A stretch of DNA of 64,000 bases from Allobosea sp. Leaf344 (GTDB lineage Bacteria; Pseudomonadota; Alphaproteobacteria; Rhizobiales; Beijerinckiaceae): contig NZ_LMRT01000014.1 in NCBI RefSeq assembly GCF_001426225.1, positions 12,464 through 76,463 of the forward strand, read 5' to 3'. Below are positions 45,113 through 53,690 of the stretch, in pieces; positions within the stretch are counted from its first letter, which is position 1; every line of letters starts with the position of its first letter. The translations under genes were made by a program, and so were the position numbers. The notes below the pieces were generated by a model that was not told the DNA's origin, did not search any database, and was given only the letters and a program-made list of their open reading frames with translations.

Positions 45113-46474
45113 TCAGTGCGGGGCGCCGCCGCAGGTGCTGCTCCCACACTTGGCGCATTGCGTACCGCTAGCGCGGCGGGCAAAGAGCTTGGCGAGCGGG
45201 CTCTCATGCTTTGCGGCAATCCGCTCTGCTGCCAGCGCCTGCGCAAGATCACGGTCGCCGCTACGCAAAGCGGCCTCGATCAGCGTCAGGTCGATCACAT
45301 CACGCTGGGCGTTGCTGCCCCCGAAGCGAGCCGCGATCGCCCGTACCGGCCGGATCAAGCTTATCGTCTCGGCATAATTGCCCACGCCGAACGCGGCAAA
45401 AGCCTTCATCAGGGGATAGCCCACCTCCTGTGAGAAGACGGCATTATCGCTTGCCGACAATGCTACGAAGGCCTGTGCCTCCAGCGTCGCCTGGATCAGG
45501 TCCCGGCGCCCCGCCCCGACGAAGGCCATGATCGCATGCAGGTCGTTGAAGGCATATGCGCCAGGTGCCCACATCGCTTGATAGCGCTCCGTGAGCCTGC
45601 GCCAGCGCCCCCCGAGTTCAACACCGCGTAGATGCAGCCGCCATAGCATCGCCGAGGCATCGACAAGCTCGAGCATCTGAGGTTCGGCCATGTTGGTGAT
45701 TGGCCCGTCAACCAGTTCGAGCACTTCGTCGATCTGACCAAGTTCAAGATGGTAGAGCGCCAGATGCCACCAGTTGTGGACCGCAATGAAGCTGTCGATC
45801 GTCCAGCTCTGCAGGTCCTCACGCATGAAAGCGATGCCTTCATCGTGCCGGCCCTCCATTTCGAGGACATGGGCGACCGCGTGTCTGGCCCAGCCGTCGC
45901 GTGGCTCCTCAAGGATCGCCTGCCTGCCATGGCGCTCGGCCGCAGCGTACTGGCCGTTCTCTTCCAGTCCGAAGGCGTACATGGCCAGCACGGAATGACG
46001 GCCGGGCGTGCCGGGCGACCAGGCTGGCAGCGCTCTGGCTACGCGATCTCGCAGCATGCGGGCGTTGCCGGTGAAATAGTCGAGTTGGTGGCCGGCGATC
46101 AGAGCCAGCAGATCCCGCGGGTTTTCGATGGCGACGTCCTCGATTACCCGCGAGGCGTCGTGCAGGCGACCAGCGGCAAGATGATCGAGGGCCGCAAGAT
46201 GACCACGTTCGCCGCGATTCATCGGCAGTGTTTTGGCGGCCTCGATCGTCTGCCTGGCGGCAGGGACTGCCGCCGGGGCCGATCCAAGCAGGTAGAGCCA
46301 GGCTTTCAACGCATGGCCCATGACGAGGCCGGGCTGCTGCTGAATCAAACCTTCAGCTGCGCTCACGGGATCTCCGGCGAAGATGGCGAACTGGTGGACC
46401 GCGTTCGAGTAAAGAAGTGCGGTGTCGGCCGTCGCACCCGTCAGGGCTTGGCCGCGAATGTCGTTGATGCACAT
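45113..46474 (-). CDS. TTC38-like tetratricopeptide repeat protein
   Basis: 453 residues of helix-turn-helix repeats. Features such as GHALKAWLYLLGS, WARHAVAHVLEMEGRHDEGI and AVHNWWHLALYHLELGQIDE are characteristic of the TTC38 family, whose function is unknown. The end of the protein has a small cysteine cluster (CAKCGSSTCGG) that may bind a metal. A protein-interaction or small-molecule role is possible. Confidence 0.78.
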   Translation of the reverse strand: MCINDIRGQALTGATADTALLYSNAVHQFAIFAGDPVSAAEGLIQQQPGLVMGHALKAWLYLLGSAPAAVPAARQTIEAAKTLPMNRGERGHLAALDHLAAGRLHDASRVIEDVAIENPRDLLALIAGHQLDYFTGNARMLRDRVARALPAWSPGTPGRHSVLAMYAFGLEENGQYAAAERHGRQAILEEPRDGWARHAVAHVLEMEGRHDEGIAFMREDLQSWTIDSFIAVHNWWHLALYHLELGQIDEVLELVDGPITNMAEPQMLELVDASAMLWRLHLRGVELGGRWRRLTERYQAMWAPGAYAFNDLHAIMAFVGAGRRDLIQATLEAQAFVALSASDNAVFSQEVGYPLMKAFAAFGVGNYAETISLIRPVRAIAARFGGSNAQRDVIDLTLIEAALRSGDRDLAQALAAERIAAKHESPLAKLFARRASGTQCAKCGSSTCGGAPH

Positions 46475-46548
46475 GACGATCGACTTTTTGGATTGAGTGA
46501 GGTGGTGTGTGGCGGTCCCATCTCGAGAATGGGCCGCCGTCTTGGTGT

Positions 46549-46914
46549 TCAGTTGAGACCAGCCCGGCTCAGACAGCCCTTGGCCGCGAACGCGATGTCG
46601 AGGCGTGTCAGTCCGATGTCCTTCAGCATCCGGTCGTCGAGCCGGGACATTTCATGAACCGCGCGGCGCGCGTGTTGGCGTTGCACGAACGTGGTCAGCG
46701 CGGCGACCACGGGCGCGATCAGGCGGCGCGACGACCGCCGCGCTCGGTCCGGGACGACATACGGACCGTGAACCTCGTAGACGTACTGGTCGCCCCAGAT
46801 CTGGCCTGCCGCCAGGCGGCCGATCAGGCGATCGAGCAATGTCTTCCGGCGCGGCCTGATGAGCTCCGACAGGTTGCCGGTTTCGAGGAGAAGGGGATGG
46901 GTGTGGGCGTTCAT
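46549..46914 (-). CDS. DUF1127 domain protein with N-terminal extension (third of three)
   Basis: 121 residues. The first half, LIRPRRKTLLDRLIGRLAAG then QIWGDQYVYEVHGPYVVPD, is closely similar to the protein at 39443. The second half has the DUF1127 box SRLDDRMLKDIGLTRLDIAF. The two genes look like duplicates, about 7 kb apart on the same strand. Confidence 0.8.
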   Translation of the reverse strand: MNAHTHPLLLETGNLSELIRPRRKTLLDRLIGRLAAGQIWGDQYVYEVHGPYVVPDRARRSSRRLIAPVVAALTTFVQRQHARRAVHEMSRLDDRMLKDIGLTRLDIAFAAKGCLSRAGLN

Positions 46915-47042
46915 GATGGGGCTCCGCTCGTTATGGCCGCGTCGTGGGAAGCGCTTTCGCTGCGGCTTGAGAGGGATTTACGGGGGAGCCGTCCTTTCAC
47001 CGTGGAACGCGCGTGAAACTTGCGTTAAATCGATGAGAATTC

Positions 47043-49070
47043 GTGCAGGGAGATCGTTTACCGGTGAGGGGCACGGCAGCGACCATCTTCCCGGGATATA
47101 CGCTGGACCTTCTAGGCGGCTTCCAACTGCGGTCCTGCGATGGCCGGCTATTCGTACTGCCGACGCGCAAGGCACAGCTTCTGCTGGCCTATCTCGCGCT
47201 CCCGATCGGGCGAGCTCATTCGCGCGAGAAGCTTGCCCAGCTGCTTTGGGGAGATAGGCTCGACCAGCAGGCGCGTGGCAGCCTCCGCAACGCGGTGGCT
47301 GCGATCCGCGGTGCGCTTGGCACGGGGATACTGGCAGCCGAGCGCGATACGCTTGCCCTCGTAAGCGGGAGCCTGACGACGGACGTCGATCGGCTCGCAG
47401 CAGCGGCGCCGGACTGCATCTCGGACGAGGAGCTGGAAGCGATGCTTCGATCGCAACTCCTCGACGGCATCGCGTCGCCGTCGGAAGCCTTCGATGAATG
47501 GCTTGCTTTCGAAAGAGCCCGGTGCCGCACCCTGGCCCAGAGCGCCGCGCAGAAGGCGATCACCGCGCACGAGAAGGCCGGTCGCCTCGGCGCAGCAATC
47601 CTGCTCGCGCAGCGGCTGGTCGCGTACGATCCGCTGCGCGAGCAGAGTCATAGGCTTCTGATCCGCCTGCTAGCCATGTCCGGCGAGCGGTCCCAGGCCA
47701 TGGCACAGTACAAGGCGTGTTGCGACATCCTGAAGCGCGAACTCGGTGTAGAGCCTTCTGCCGAGACGAATGAGACCGCCCGTCATATTGCATCCGAGGG
47801 CGACGCGGCGCTGACGCAGTCCTTGCTGCCGGTCGAAGCAGACGGACAGGCGCCAAGGGTGGCGCCACAGACAAGGGGCTTCGCCATCGCCGTACTGCCG
47901 TTCGCCAGCATGGCTGGTGAGCTCGACCGTACCTTTCTGGCGGAAGGGTTCACGGAGGACCTGATCACAGAACTGGCGCGCCATCGCGATTTTATGGTGA
48001 TCGCGAAACAGTCGAGCGGCCTCTTCTCCGGCGCGCCGGCGACGGCCGCCGTCGCGGCCGCAGAGCTTTCGGTTCGCTACGCCCTGGCCGGCAGCTTGCG
48101 GCTTGCCTCCGGGCGACTGCGCGTTACGGTCCAACTCATCGACGCTCTCGGCAATCGCTGCATCTGGGCCGATCGCTACGACCGCGAACTGGCCGATATC
48201 TTCGCGCTGCAGGACGAGATTGTCGCAAGCATCGTCGGAAGCCTCGACGCCGAGGTCCGGCACGAGGAGCGAGAGCGCGCTGCCCGCAAGCTGCCGAGCG
48301 AGCTCGATGCGTGGGAGCTGTTTCACCGGGGGCTCTGGCATGCCTACCGCTTCACACGAGAGGACATCGAAACGGCGGAAGGTCTGTTCCGCCAGGCTAT
48401 GCTTCGTGCTCCCGAGTTCGCCTTGCCGTATGCTGGGCTCGGCTATGCTGCCTTCGTCAAGGCCGTGTGGTATTTTGCGCCCGATCCTGCCGGCGCCATA
48501 GCAGACGGCCTTTCCTGCGCGCGCAGGGCGCTCCAGCTGGATGATGGCAATGTGTTCTGCCACGTCGTGCTCGGCCGTCTGCTGATCCTCACCGGAGACC
48601 TCGACGGTTCTCTCGTTCATCTGCGTCTCGCGACGGACCTGAACCCGAGCTACGCGCCGGCCCACTTCGGCATGGCCCAGGCGCTGATCTACTCGGGGCG
48701 ATCGGCCGAAGCCCTCGCTGAGATTGAACTGGCGCTCCGCTTGAGTCCCAAAGATCCTCTGCTCAGCATGTTTCTCACATTACAATCATTCTGCCATTTC
48801 AGCCTCGGCAACTACGTCGAAGCCTGCAAAGCGGCACGTCTCGCAACGCAGCTTCAGGCAAGTGAGACATGGTCGCAGATTGCGCTGATCGCTTCTCTGG
48901 TAGAGCTTGGCCAGCTCGATGATGCGCGAGCTGCCGCACGAAGCATGCGCAGGGTGGAAAGCGGCTTTTCGACCAGCCGCTTCGCACAACTCGTCGCCCA
49001 TGTGCCGTCGGCGCTCAGAGAACGGGTTAGCTCGCACCTGAAATCAGCCGGGGTTGCGGCGGGAAACTAG
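47043..49070 (+). CDS. BTAD/SARP-like transcriptional regulator with TPR region
   Basis: 675 residues from GTG 47043; GTG 47064 behind AGGGAG is an alternative. The N-terminal winged helix starts LDLLGGFQLRSCDGRLFVLP and has RKAQLLLAYLALPIGRAHSR and LAQLLWGDRLDQQARGSLRN, followed by a bacterial transcriptional activation domain (BTAD) ending LKRELGVEPSAET. Residues about 285-675 (FAIAVLPFASMAGELDRTFL, AEGFTEDLITEL, FALQDEIVASIVGSLD) match the part after the cyclase domain in 41603, including the TPR array. It seems to be a paralogous tail joined to a DNA-binding head in place of a cyclase. Confidence 0.85.
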   Translation: MQGDRLPVRGTAATIFPGYTLDLLGGFQLRSCDGRLFVLPTRKAQLLLAYLALPIGRAHSREKLAQLLWGDRLDQQARGSLRNAVAAIRGALGTGILAAERDTLALVSGSLTTDVDRLAAAAPDCISDEELEAMLRSQLLDGIASPSEAFDEWLAFERARCRTLAQSAAQKAITAHEKAGRLGAAILLAQRLVAYDPLREQSHRLLIRLLAMSGERSQAMAQYKACCDILKRELGVEPSAETNETARHIASEGDAALTQSLLPVEADGQAPRVAPQTRGFAIAVLPFASMAGELDRTFLAEGFTEDLITELARHRDFMVIAKQSSGLFSGAPATAAVAAAELSVRYALAGSLRLASGRLRVTVQLIDALGNRCIWADRYDRELADIFALQDEIVASIVGSLDAEVRHEERERAARKLPSELDAWELFHRGLWHAYRFTREDIETAEGLFRQAMLRAPEFALPYAGLGYAAFVKAVWYFAPDPAGAIADGLSCARRALQLDDGNVFCHVVLGRLLILTGDLDGSLVHLRLATDLNPSYAPAHFGMAQALIYSGRSAEALAEIELALRLSPKDPLLSMFLTLQSFCHFSLGNYVEACKAARLATQLQASETWSQIALIASLVELGQLDDARAAARSMRRVESGFSTSRFAQLVAHVPSALRERVSSHLKSAGVAAGN

Positions 49071-49370
49071 TGGTAGTGCAACATCGGCATGGCAGAAAAT
49101 CTCAAATGCCAACTTCTCCGGTATCTCAATGCTGGCGATGGACACAGGCACCCGAGGTCCGAGGTCCTCGTGCAAGGTCCGGTCTCAGGCTGCCTATCAA
49201 AGTCCGCTTATGGCGCGTGGCCGCCTTCCATTCGATACGGCAGGCGAGTTCGTAATTGCGCCAGGAGCCGACATTCGCGGTATGGCCGCAAGCAGACCCT
49301 CATTGCTGGAGAACGCAATGTTGTGCAGCATTGGATTGCTCCAGCTCAACTATCGCAGTAGGCAGGAGGC
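49071..49370. other. 300-base gap without a gene
   Basis: No supported gene. Short open frames here have no homology I recognise and no good ribosome-binding site. The region marks the change from the signalling stretch to the catabolic cluster, and no direct repeat or tRNA remnant was seen. Confidence 0.4.
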
Positions 49371-50534
49371 TCAGTAAGACTTTGGTTGACCAAGCACTTT
49401 CTCAGCGATGAATGACAGGATCAGTTGCTCGCTGACCGGCGCGATGCGAGTCACGAGCACTTCGCGCAACAGCCGCTCGACCTGGTATTCCTTCGCGTAG
49501 CCCATGCCGCCATGGGTGAGCACGGCCTGTAGACAGGCATCATAGCCAGCGCGAGCGCCGAGGAACTTCGCACCATTCGCCTCCGCGCCGCAGGGTTGTC
49601 CAGCGTCGTAGAGCGCGGCGGCCTTCATCGTCATCAGCCAGGCGGCCTCCAAGGCCAGCCAGCGCTCGGCCAGGGGATGCTGGATACCCTGGTTCTGGCC
49701 GATCGGGCGGCCGAAGACCGTACGCTCGCGTGCATACCGGGCGGCGCGGGCGAGGGCGTCCTGACCGATTGCAATTGCCTCCACCGCAACGAGAATGCGC
49801 TCCGGATTCAGGCTGTCCAGCATATAGGAGAAGCCTTTGCCCTCCTCGCCGATCCTGTCCTCGTCGGGAATGAAGACATCGTCGATAAAGACCATGTTGG
49901 AATCGACAGCGGCGCGGCCATGCTTCTCGATGCTCTTGACCTCGAACTTGCTGCGGTCGAGATCGGTATAGAACACCGTCATGCCGTCGACCGGGCGCTT
50001 GCCCTCGTTCTTGGCGGTGGTCCGGGTCAGCAGCAGGATCTTGTTGGCGACCTGGGCGGTCGAGGTCCAGATCTTGCGGCCGGAGACCCGGTAGCCGCCT
50101 TCGACCTTCCTGGCGAAGGTGGTGATGCTGGTGGTGTCGAGGCCGGCATTGGGTTCGGTCACGCCGAAACAGACCTGGTCCTCTCCCGAAACCAGCCGCG
50201 GCAGCCAACGCTGCTTCTGCTCCGCGCTGCCGTGGACCACGATGGGGTGGGGGCCGAACATGTTGATGTGGATCGAGGAAGCGGCAGCCATCGCTCCGCC
50301 GCAGCCGGCGACGGTGTGCATCACCAGGGCGGCATCGGTGACGCCGAGGCCGGCTCCGCCATAGGCCTCGGGCATGGTCACGCCGAGCCAGCCATCGGCC
50401 GCCATAGCCTGGTGGAACTCGCGCGGGAAGCGGGCCTCGCGCTCGCATTGCGACCAGTATTCATCGCCGAAGCGCTTGCAGACCGAGGCAACTCCGTCGC
50501 AAAGCGCTCTCTGGTCGTCATTGAGCTCGATCAT
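49371..50534 (-). CDS. Acyl-CoA dehydrogenase
   Basis: 387 residues, full length. FAD and substrate motifs include CFGVTEPNAGLDTTSITTFA, GYRVSGRKIWTSTAQVANKI, SLNPERILVAVEAIAIGQDA and TVFGRPIGQNQGIQHPLAER. The C-terminal region where most family members have YEGT with the catalytic Glu reads RIAPVSEQLILSFIAEK, so the base is not at the usual place. It should introduce a double bond into a CoA thioester of the ketone-derived acid. Last gene of the operon starting at 53484. Confidence 0.9.
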   Translation of the reverse strand: MIELNDDQRALCDGVASVCKRFGDEYWSQCEREARFPREFHQAMAADGWLGVTMPEAYGGAGLGVTDAALVMHTVAGCGGAMAAASSIHINMFGPHPIVVHGSAEQKQRWLPRLVSGEDQVCFGVTEPNAGLDTTSITTFARKVEGGYRVSGRKIWTSTAQVANKILLLTRTTAKNEGKRPVDGMTVFYTDLDRSKFEVKSIEKHGRAAVDSNMVFIDDVFIPDEDRIGEEGKGFSYMLDSLNPERILVAVEAIAIGQDALARAARYARERTVFGRPIGQNQGIQHPLAERWLALEAAWLMTMKAAALYDAGQPCGAEANGAKFLGARAGYDACLQAVLTHGGMGYAKEYQVERLLREVLVTRIAPVSEQLILSFIAEKVLGQPKSY

Positions 50535-50558
50535 GGCAGGGACAGGCTCCGTTTCCGA

Positions 50559-51491
50559 TCAGAAGGCGGTCTGGTCCGCGCCCTTCAGGCCCAGCATGGC
50601 GCGGGCGTCGGCGGGCGTGGCAACCTTGAGCGACAATTCTCCGAGAATGCGCCTGATCTTGGCGACCTGCTCCGCATTGGAGCGCGCCAGCACGCCCTTG
50701 CCGAGATGGATCGAATCCTCAAGCCCGACGCGCACGCAGCCGCCGAGGATCGCCCCCATGGTGACCAGGTTCATCTGGTGACGTCCGGCACCCAGCACGG
50801 ACAGAATATAGTCGTTGCCGAACAGCCCGTCGGCAATGCGCTTCATATGCATCAGGTTTTCGGCGTCCGGGCCGATGCCGCCGAGAATGCCGAAAATCGA
50901 CTGCACCAGGAAGGGCGGCTCGATCAGCTTCCGGTCCACGCACCAGGCGAGATTGTAGAGATGGCCGACATCATAGCACTCGAATTCGAAGCGCGTGCCA
51001 TGGGCGCTGAGCTCAGCGATTCCCCGCTCGATCTGGGCGAAGGTGTTGGAGAGGATGAAATCCCGGGTCATGCCGAGATAGGCCGGCTCCCACGCATGTT
51101 TGAAGCTCTTGATCTTATCGAGCGCCGGGAAGAGCCCGAAATTGAGCGATCCCATGTTCATCGAGGCGAGTTCAGGTTTCAGCGTGTTGGCAGCCAGCAG
51201 GCGCTGGTCCAGGCTCATCCCCAGACCGCCGCCGGTGGTGATGTTGACCACGGCATCGCAGCCCTGGCTGATCCGCGGCAGGAAACGCATGTAATCGGCC
51301 GGGTCGGAGGAGGGCTGGCCATCCTCCTCCTTGCGGGCGTGGAGATGCAGGATCGCGGCGCCGGCCGTCGCCGCGTCCAGCGCCTGCCCAGCGATCGTCT
51401 CGGCCGTGACCGGCAGCGCCTCCGACATGGTCGGCGTGTGGATCGAGCCGGTGACGGCGCAGCTGATGATGACCTTGTCCAGATGTTTCAC
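50559..51491 (-). CDS. BKACE (DUF849) beta-keto acid cleavage enzyme
   Basis: 310 residues from GTG 51491, which overlaps the stop of the hydrolase gene (GTGA). Metal-binding HLHARKEEDGQPSSDP, VNITTGGG and FECYDVGHLYNLAWC are typical. GAGRHQMN and CVRVGLEDSIHL complete the active site. The family condenses a beta-keto acid with acetyl-CoA to give acetoacetate and a shortened acyl-CoA. The residues that set substrate class were not assigned. Confidence 0.92.
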   Translation of the reverse strand: MKHLDKVIISCAVTGSIHTPTMSEALPVTAETIAGQALDAATAGAAILHLHARKEEDGQPSSDPADYMRFLPRISQGCDAVVNITTGGGLGMSLDQRLLAANTLKPELASMNMGSLNFGLFPALDKIKSFKHAWEPAYLGMTRDFILSNTFAQIERGIAELSAHGTRFEFECYDVGHLYNLAWCVDRKLIEPPFLVQSIFGILGGIGPDAENLMHMKRIADGLFGNDYILSVLGAGRHQMNLVTMGAILGGCVRVGLEDSIHLGKGVLARSNAEQVAKIRRILGELSLKVATPADARAMLGLKGADQTAF

Positions 51492-52414
51492 GGCGCATGC
51501 TCCCGGCAGGCCAGTGCGATGGCCTGCGCCATGTCGTCGACCGCCCGCTCGGCAAGGTCGACATGGTTGTGCAGCCGCGCGAAGCCATGGGTGAGGCTGT
51601 CCGCCCGCAGCAGCCGGACGGGCACGCCCGCCTGCTCGAGCGCCTTCGCATAGGCTTCGCCCTCGTCGCGCAGCACGTCATATTCGGCGGTGATCACCAA
51701 AGCGGGCGGCAGCCCGGCGAGATCGGCATGGAGCGGCGCGATATCAGGGTCGCGCCGCTGGTCGCGCGGCGCATACTGATCGAAGAACCAGATCATGTCC
51801 TCGCGGCTGAGCGGCATGCCCGCGCTGTGCGCGTGATAGCTCGGCCGCTCGAAATCACTATCGGTGACCGGGTAGAACAGGCCCTGGAAGATCGGCTCGA
51901 CCCGGCCCTTCAGGCGACGCGTGGCGACGGTGGCGAGGTTGGCGCCGGCGCTGTCCCCTGCGATGGCGAGCGGCACGCGCGCCCCGCACAGCGCCTCGAT
52001 TTGGGATGCGGCGAACGCCAGGCAATCCTCGCTATCCTCCAGCCCCGCCGGAAAGCAATGCTCGGGGGCGAGACGGTAATCCGGCAGCAGCACCGCGCAG
52101 CCGCTGCGGGCAACGATCAGCCTGGCCAGCGCCTCGAAATCCCGCGGCGAGCCCAACACCCAGCCGCCGCCATGCAGATAGACGACGAGCCCGGCCGGTC
52201 TGCCCGCCGGTTTCAGCAGCAGCGCGCCGATCGCGCCGCCGCGCGTCGGCACCAGGATCTCCGTGACGGCGCCGATGGCGGGCCCGTCTCCAAGGGCGGC
52301 GCGCGAGGCGGCGACGAGGGCGCGGCCCTGCTCCGGGGTGCCCGCCGACAGAGCGGGCCGGCCAGCCGCCGCGAGCTGCTTCAGCATGGTCTCGATGACG
52401 GGATGCAGCGGCAT
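51488..52414 (-). CDS. Alpha/beta hydrolase, GDXG (hormone-sensitive lipase) family
   Basis: 308 residues from ATG 52414. The oxyanion HGGGW (YLHGGGWVLGSPRDFEALA), nucleophile GDSAGANLA, acid Asp in TAEYDVLRDEGEAYAKALEQ and His in LTHGFARLHNHV are all present. The family includes esterases and the monoterpene epsilon-lactone hydrolase of Rhodococcus. In this cluster it may cleave the ester or lactone made by the Baeyer-Villiger enzyme; that is inference. Confidence 0.9.
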   Translation of the reverse strand: MPLHPVIETMLKQLAAAGRPALSAGTPEQGRALVAASRAALGDGPAIGAVTEILVPTRGGAIGALLLKPAGRPAGLVVYLHGGGWVLGSPRDFEALARLIVARSGCAVLLPDYRLAPEHCFPAGLEDSEDCLAFAASQIEALCGARVPLAIAGDSAGANLATVATRRLKGRVEPIFQGLFYPVTDSDFERPSYHAHSAGMPLSREDMIWFFDQYAPRDQRRDPDIAPLHADLAGLPPALVITAEYDVLRDEGEAYAKALEQAGVPVRLLRADSLTHGFARLHNHVDLAERAVDDMAQAIALACREHAP

Positions 52415-52422
52415 GATCGGGC

Positions 52423-53484
52423 TCAGGGCGTGAGCACGACGCGGCCGACGACCCGGCCGAGGCGCAGATCGGTGAGCGCCGCGGCGGCCTCGGCGAGCGG
52501 GCGCCGATCGATCGGGGTCGCGGGCAGGCCATGGCTGCGGACGAGATCCACGAGCTCGCGCAATTCGGCCGGGCTGCCGATATAGCTGCCCTGGATCGTC
52601 AGCGCCTTCATCGGGACCAGGGGCACGGGCAGCGTCATGGCGCCGCCGAACAGACCGACGATGACCAGCCGCCCGCCCTTGTCCAGGGTTTCGACCGCGA
52701 GCGTCGCGGTCTCGCCGCTGCCGACGAGATCCAGCACGCCGAGAACGCTGCCGCCGAGAGCCTGGCGCAGCGTCGCCCCGGCGTCGGGCGCCTTCGGATC
52801 GACCGTCGCGAGCGCCCCGGCGGCCATCGCAGCCTCCCGCTTGCGCGGATCGATCTCGACGACCACCGCGCCTTGGCCGCCGAGCATCTTCAGCACGCCG
52901 AGCGCGATCAGGCCGAGCCCGCCCGCACCGATGATGGCGATGGGCTGGCGCGCCAGCAAAGCTCCGAATTTCTTGAGGGCGCTGTAGGTCGTCAGGCCGG
53001 AGCAGACGAGCGGCGCCGCGGCGACCGGGTCGAGATCGCCGATCTCCACGATATAGCGGGGATGGGGCACCAGCACGTAATCCGCGTAGCCGCCATCGCG
53101 ATTGACGCCGAGAAAACGCGGCGCTGTGCAGAGATGTTCGTCGCCGGTCTCGCAGGCGGCGCATTCGCGGCAGCCGATCCAGGAACAGACGATGCAGGTT
53201 GCCCCCTCCGTGACGTCATCGACCTCGGGGCCCAGAGCGACGATCTCGCCGGCGGATTCATGGCCAAGCGTCAGCGGCAGTTTGAGACGATCCGCGAAGG
53301 ACAGCTTGCGGTCCCCGCCGAGATCGTAATGCCCCTCCCAGAGATGCACGTCGCTGTGGCAGACGCCGGCGCCGCCGATCTTGACCAGAACCTCAGTGCC
53401 AGTCGGCACGGGCCGCGGCTGCTCCCGGGCCGCAAGATCTTGGCCGAAGCCGGTCAGCTGATAGCAGCGCATCATTGGACGCAT
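52423..53484 (-). CDS. Zinc-dependent alcohol dehydrogenase (MDR family)
   Basis: 353 residues from ATG 53484 behind GGGAGGAAGCGCG. Catalytic-zinc ligands lie in GVCHSDVHLWEGHYD and LGHESAGEI. Structural-zinc cysteines lie in CSWIGCRECAACETGDEHLC. NAD(P) binding is at AIIGAGGLGLIALGVLKMLG. First gene of the minus-strand operon (alcohol dehydrogenase, hydrolase, BKACE, acyl-CoA dehydrogenase) and transcribed from the divergent region with the first operator copy. Confidence 0.92.
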   Translation of the reverse strand: MRPMMRCYQLTGFGQDLAAREQPRPVPTGTEVLVKIGGAGVCHSDVHLWEGHYDLGGDRKLSFADRLKLPLTLGHESAGEIVALGPEVDDVTEGATCIVCSWIGCRECAACETGDEHLCTAPRFLGVNRDGGYADYVLVPHPRYIVEIGDLDPVAAAPLVCSGLTTYSALKKFGALLARQPIAIIGAGGLGLIALGVLKMLGGQGAVVVEIDPRKREAAMAAGALATVDPKAPDAGATLRQALGGSVLGVLDLVGSGETATLAVETLDKGGRLVIVGLFGGAMTLPVPLVPMKALTIQGSYIGSPAELRELVDLVRSHGLPATPIDRRPLAEAAAALTDLRLGRVVGRVVLTP

Positions 53485-53569
53485 CGCGCTTCCTCCCGGT
53501 CGAGATCCCTGGCGTGGCGGCAGGCGGGGATCCCCGCTCCACGACCCCAGGGGTAAACGGGCCATGTTC

Positions 53570-53593
53570 AATCGTCAAATGGTTTGACCATTT
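53570..53593. promoter_or_regulatory. FadR-type operator, copy 1
   Basis: The core AAATGGTTTGACCATTT (53577-53593) is a perfect palindrome with seven-base arms and a TTG centre. It contains TGGTNNNACCA, the consensus of FadR-subfamily GntR regulators. The 24-base block 53570-53593 recurs identically at 59053-59076. It lies between the divergent starts at 53484 and 53691 and probably binds the regulator encoded at 57365. Confidence 0.88.
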
Positions 53594-53690
53594 AATCCGG
53601 CGTGTTACCACTGACGCCAGAAGCAGGTTCCCGCGGCCCGCAAGACCGGCTCCCGCGGCGAAAATCACCACGCAAAGGGAGCGAAGCATC

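Noticed and set aside
53475-53690. N-terminal extension of the binding protein at 53691
   Set aside because: It would run through the operator and promoter region and puts 72 unrelated residues before the signal sequence.
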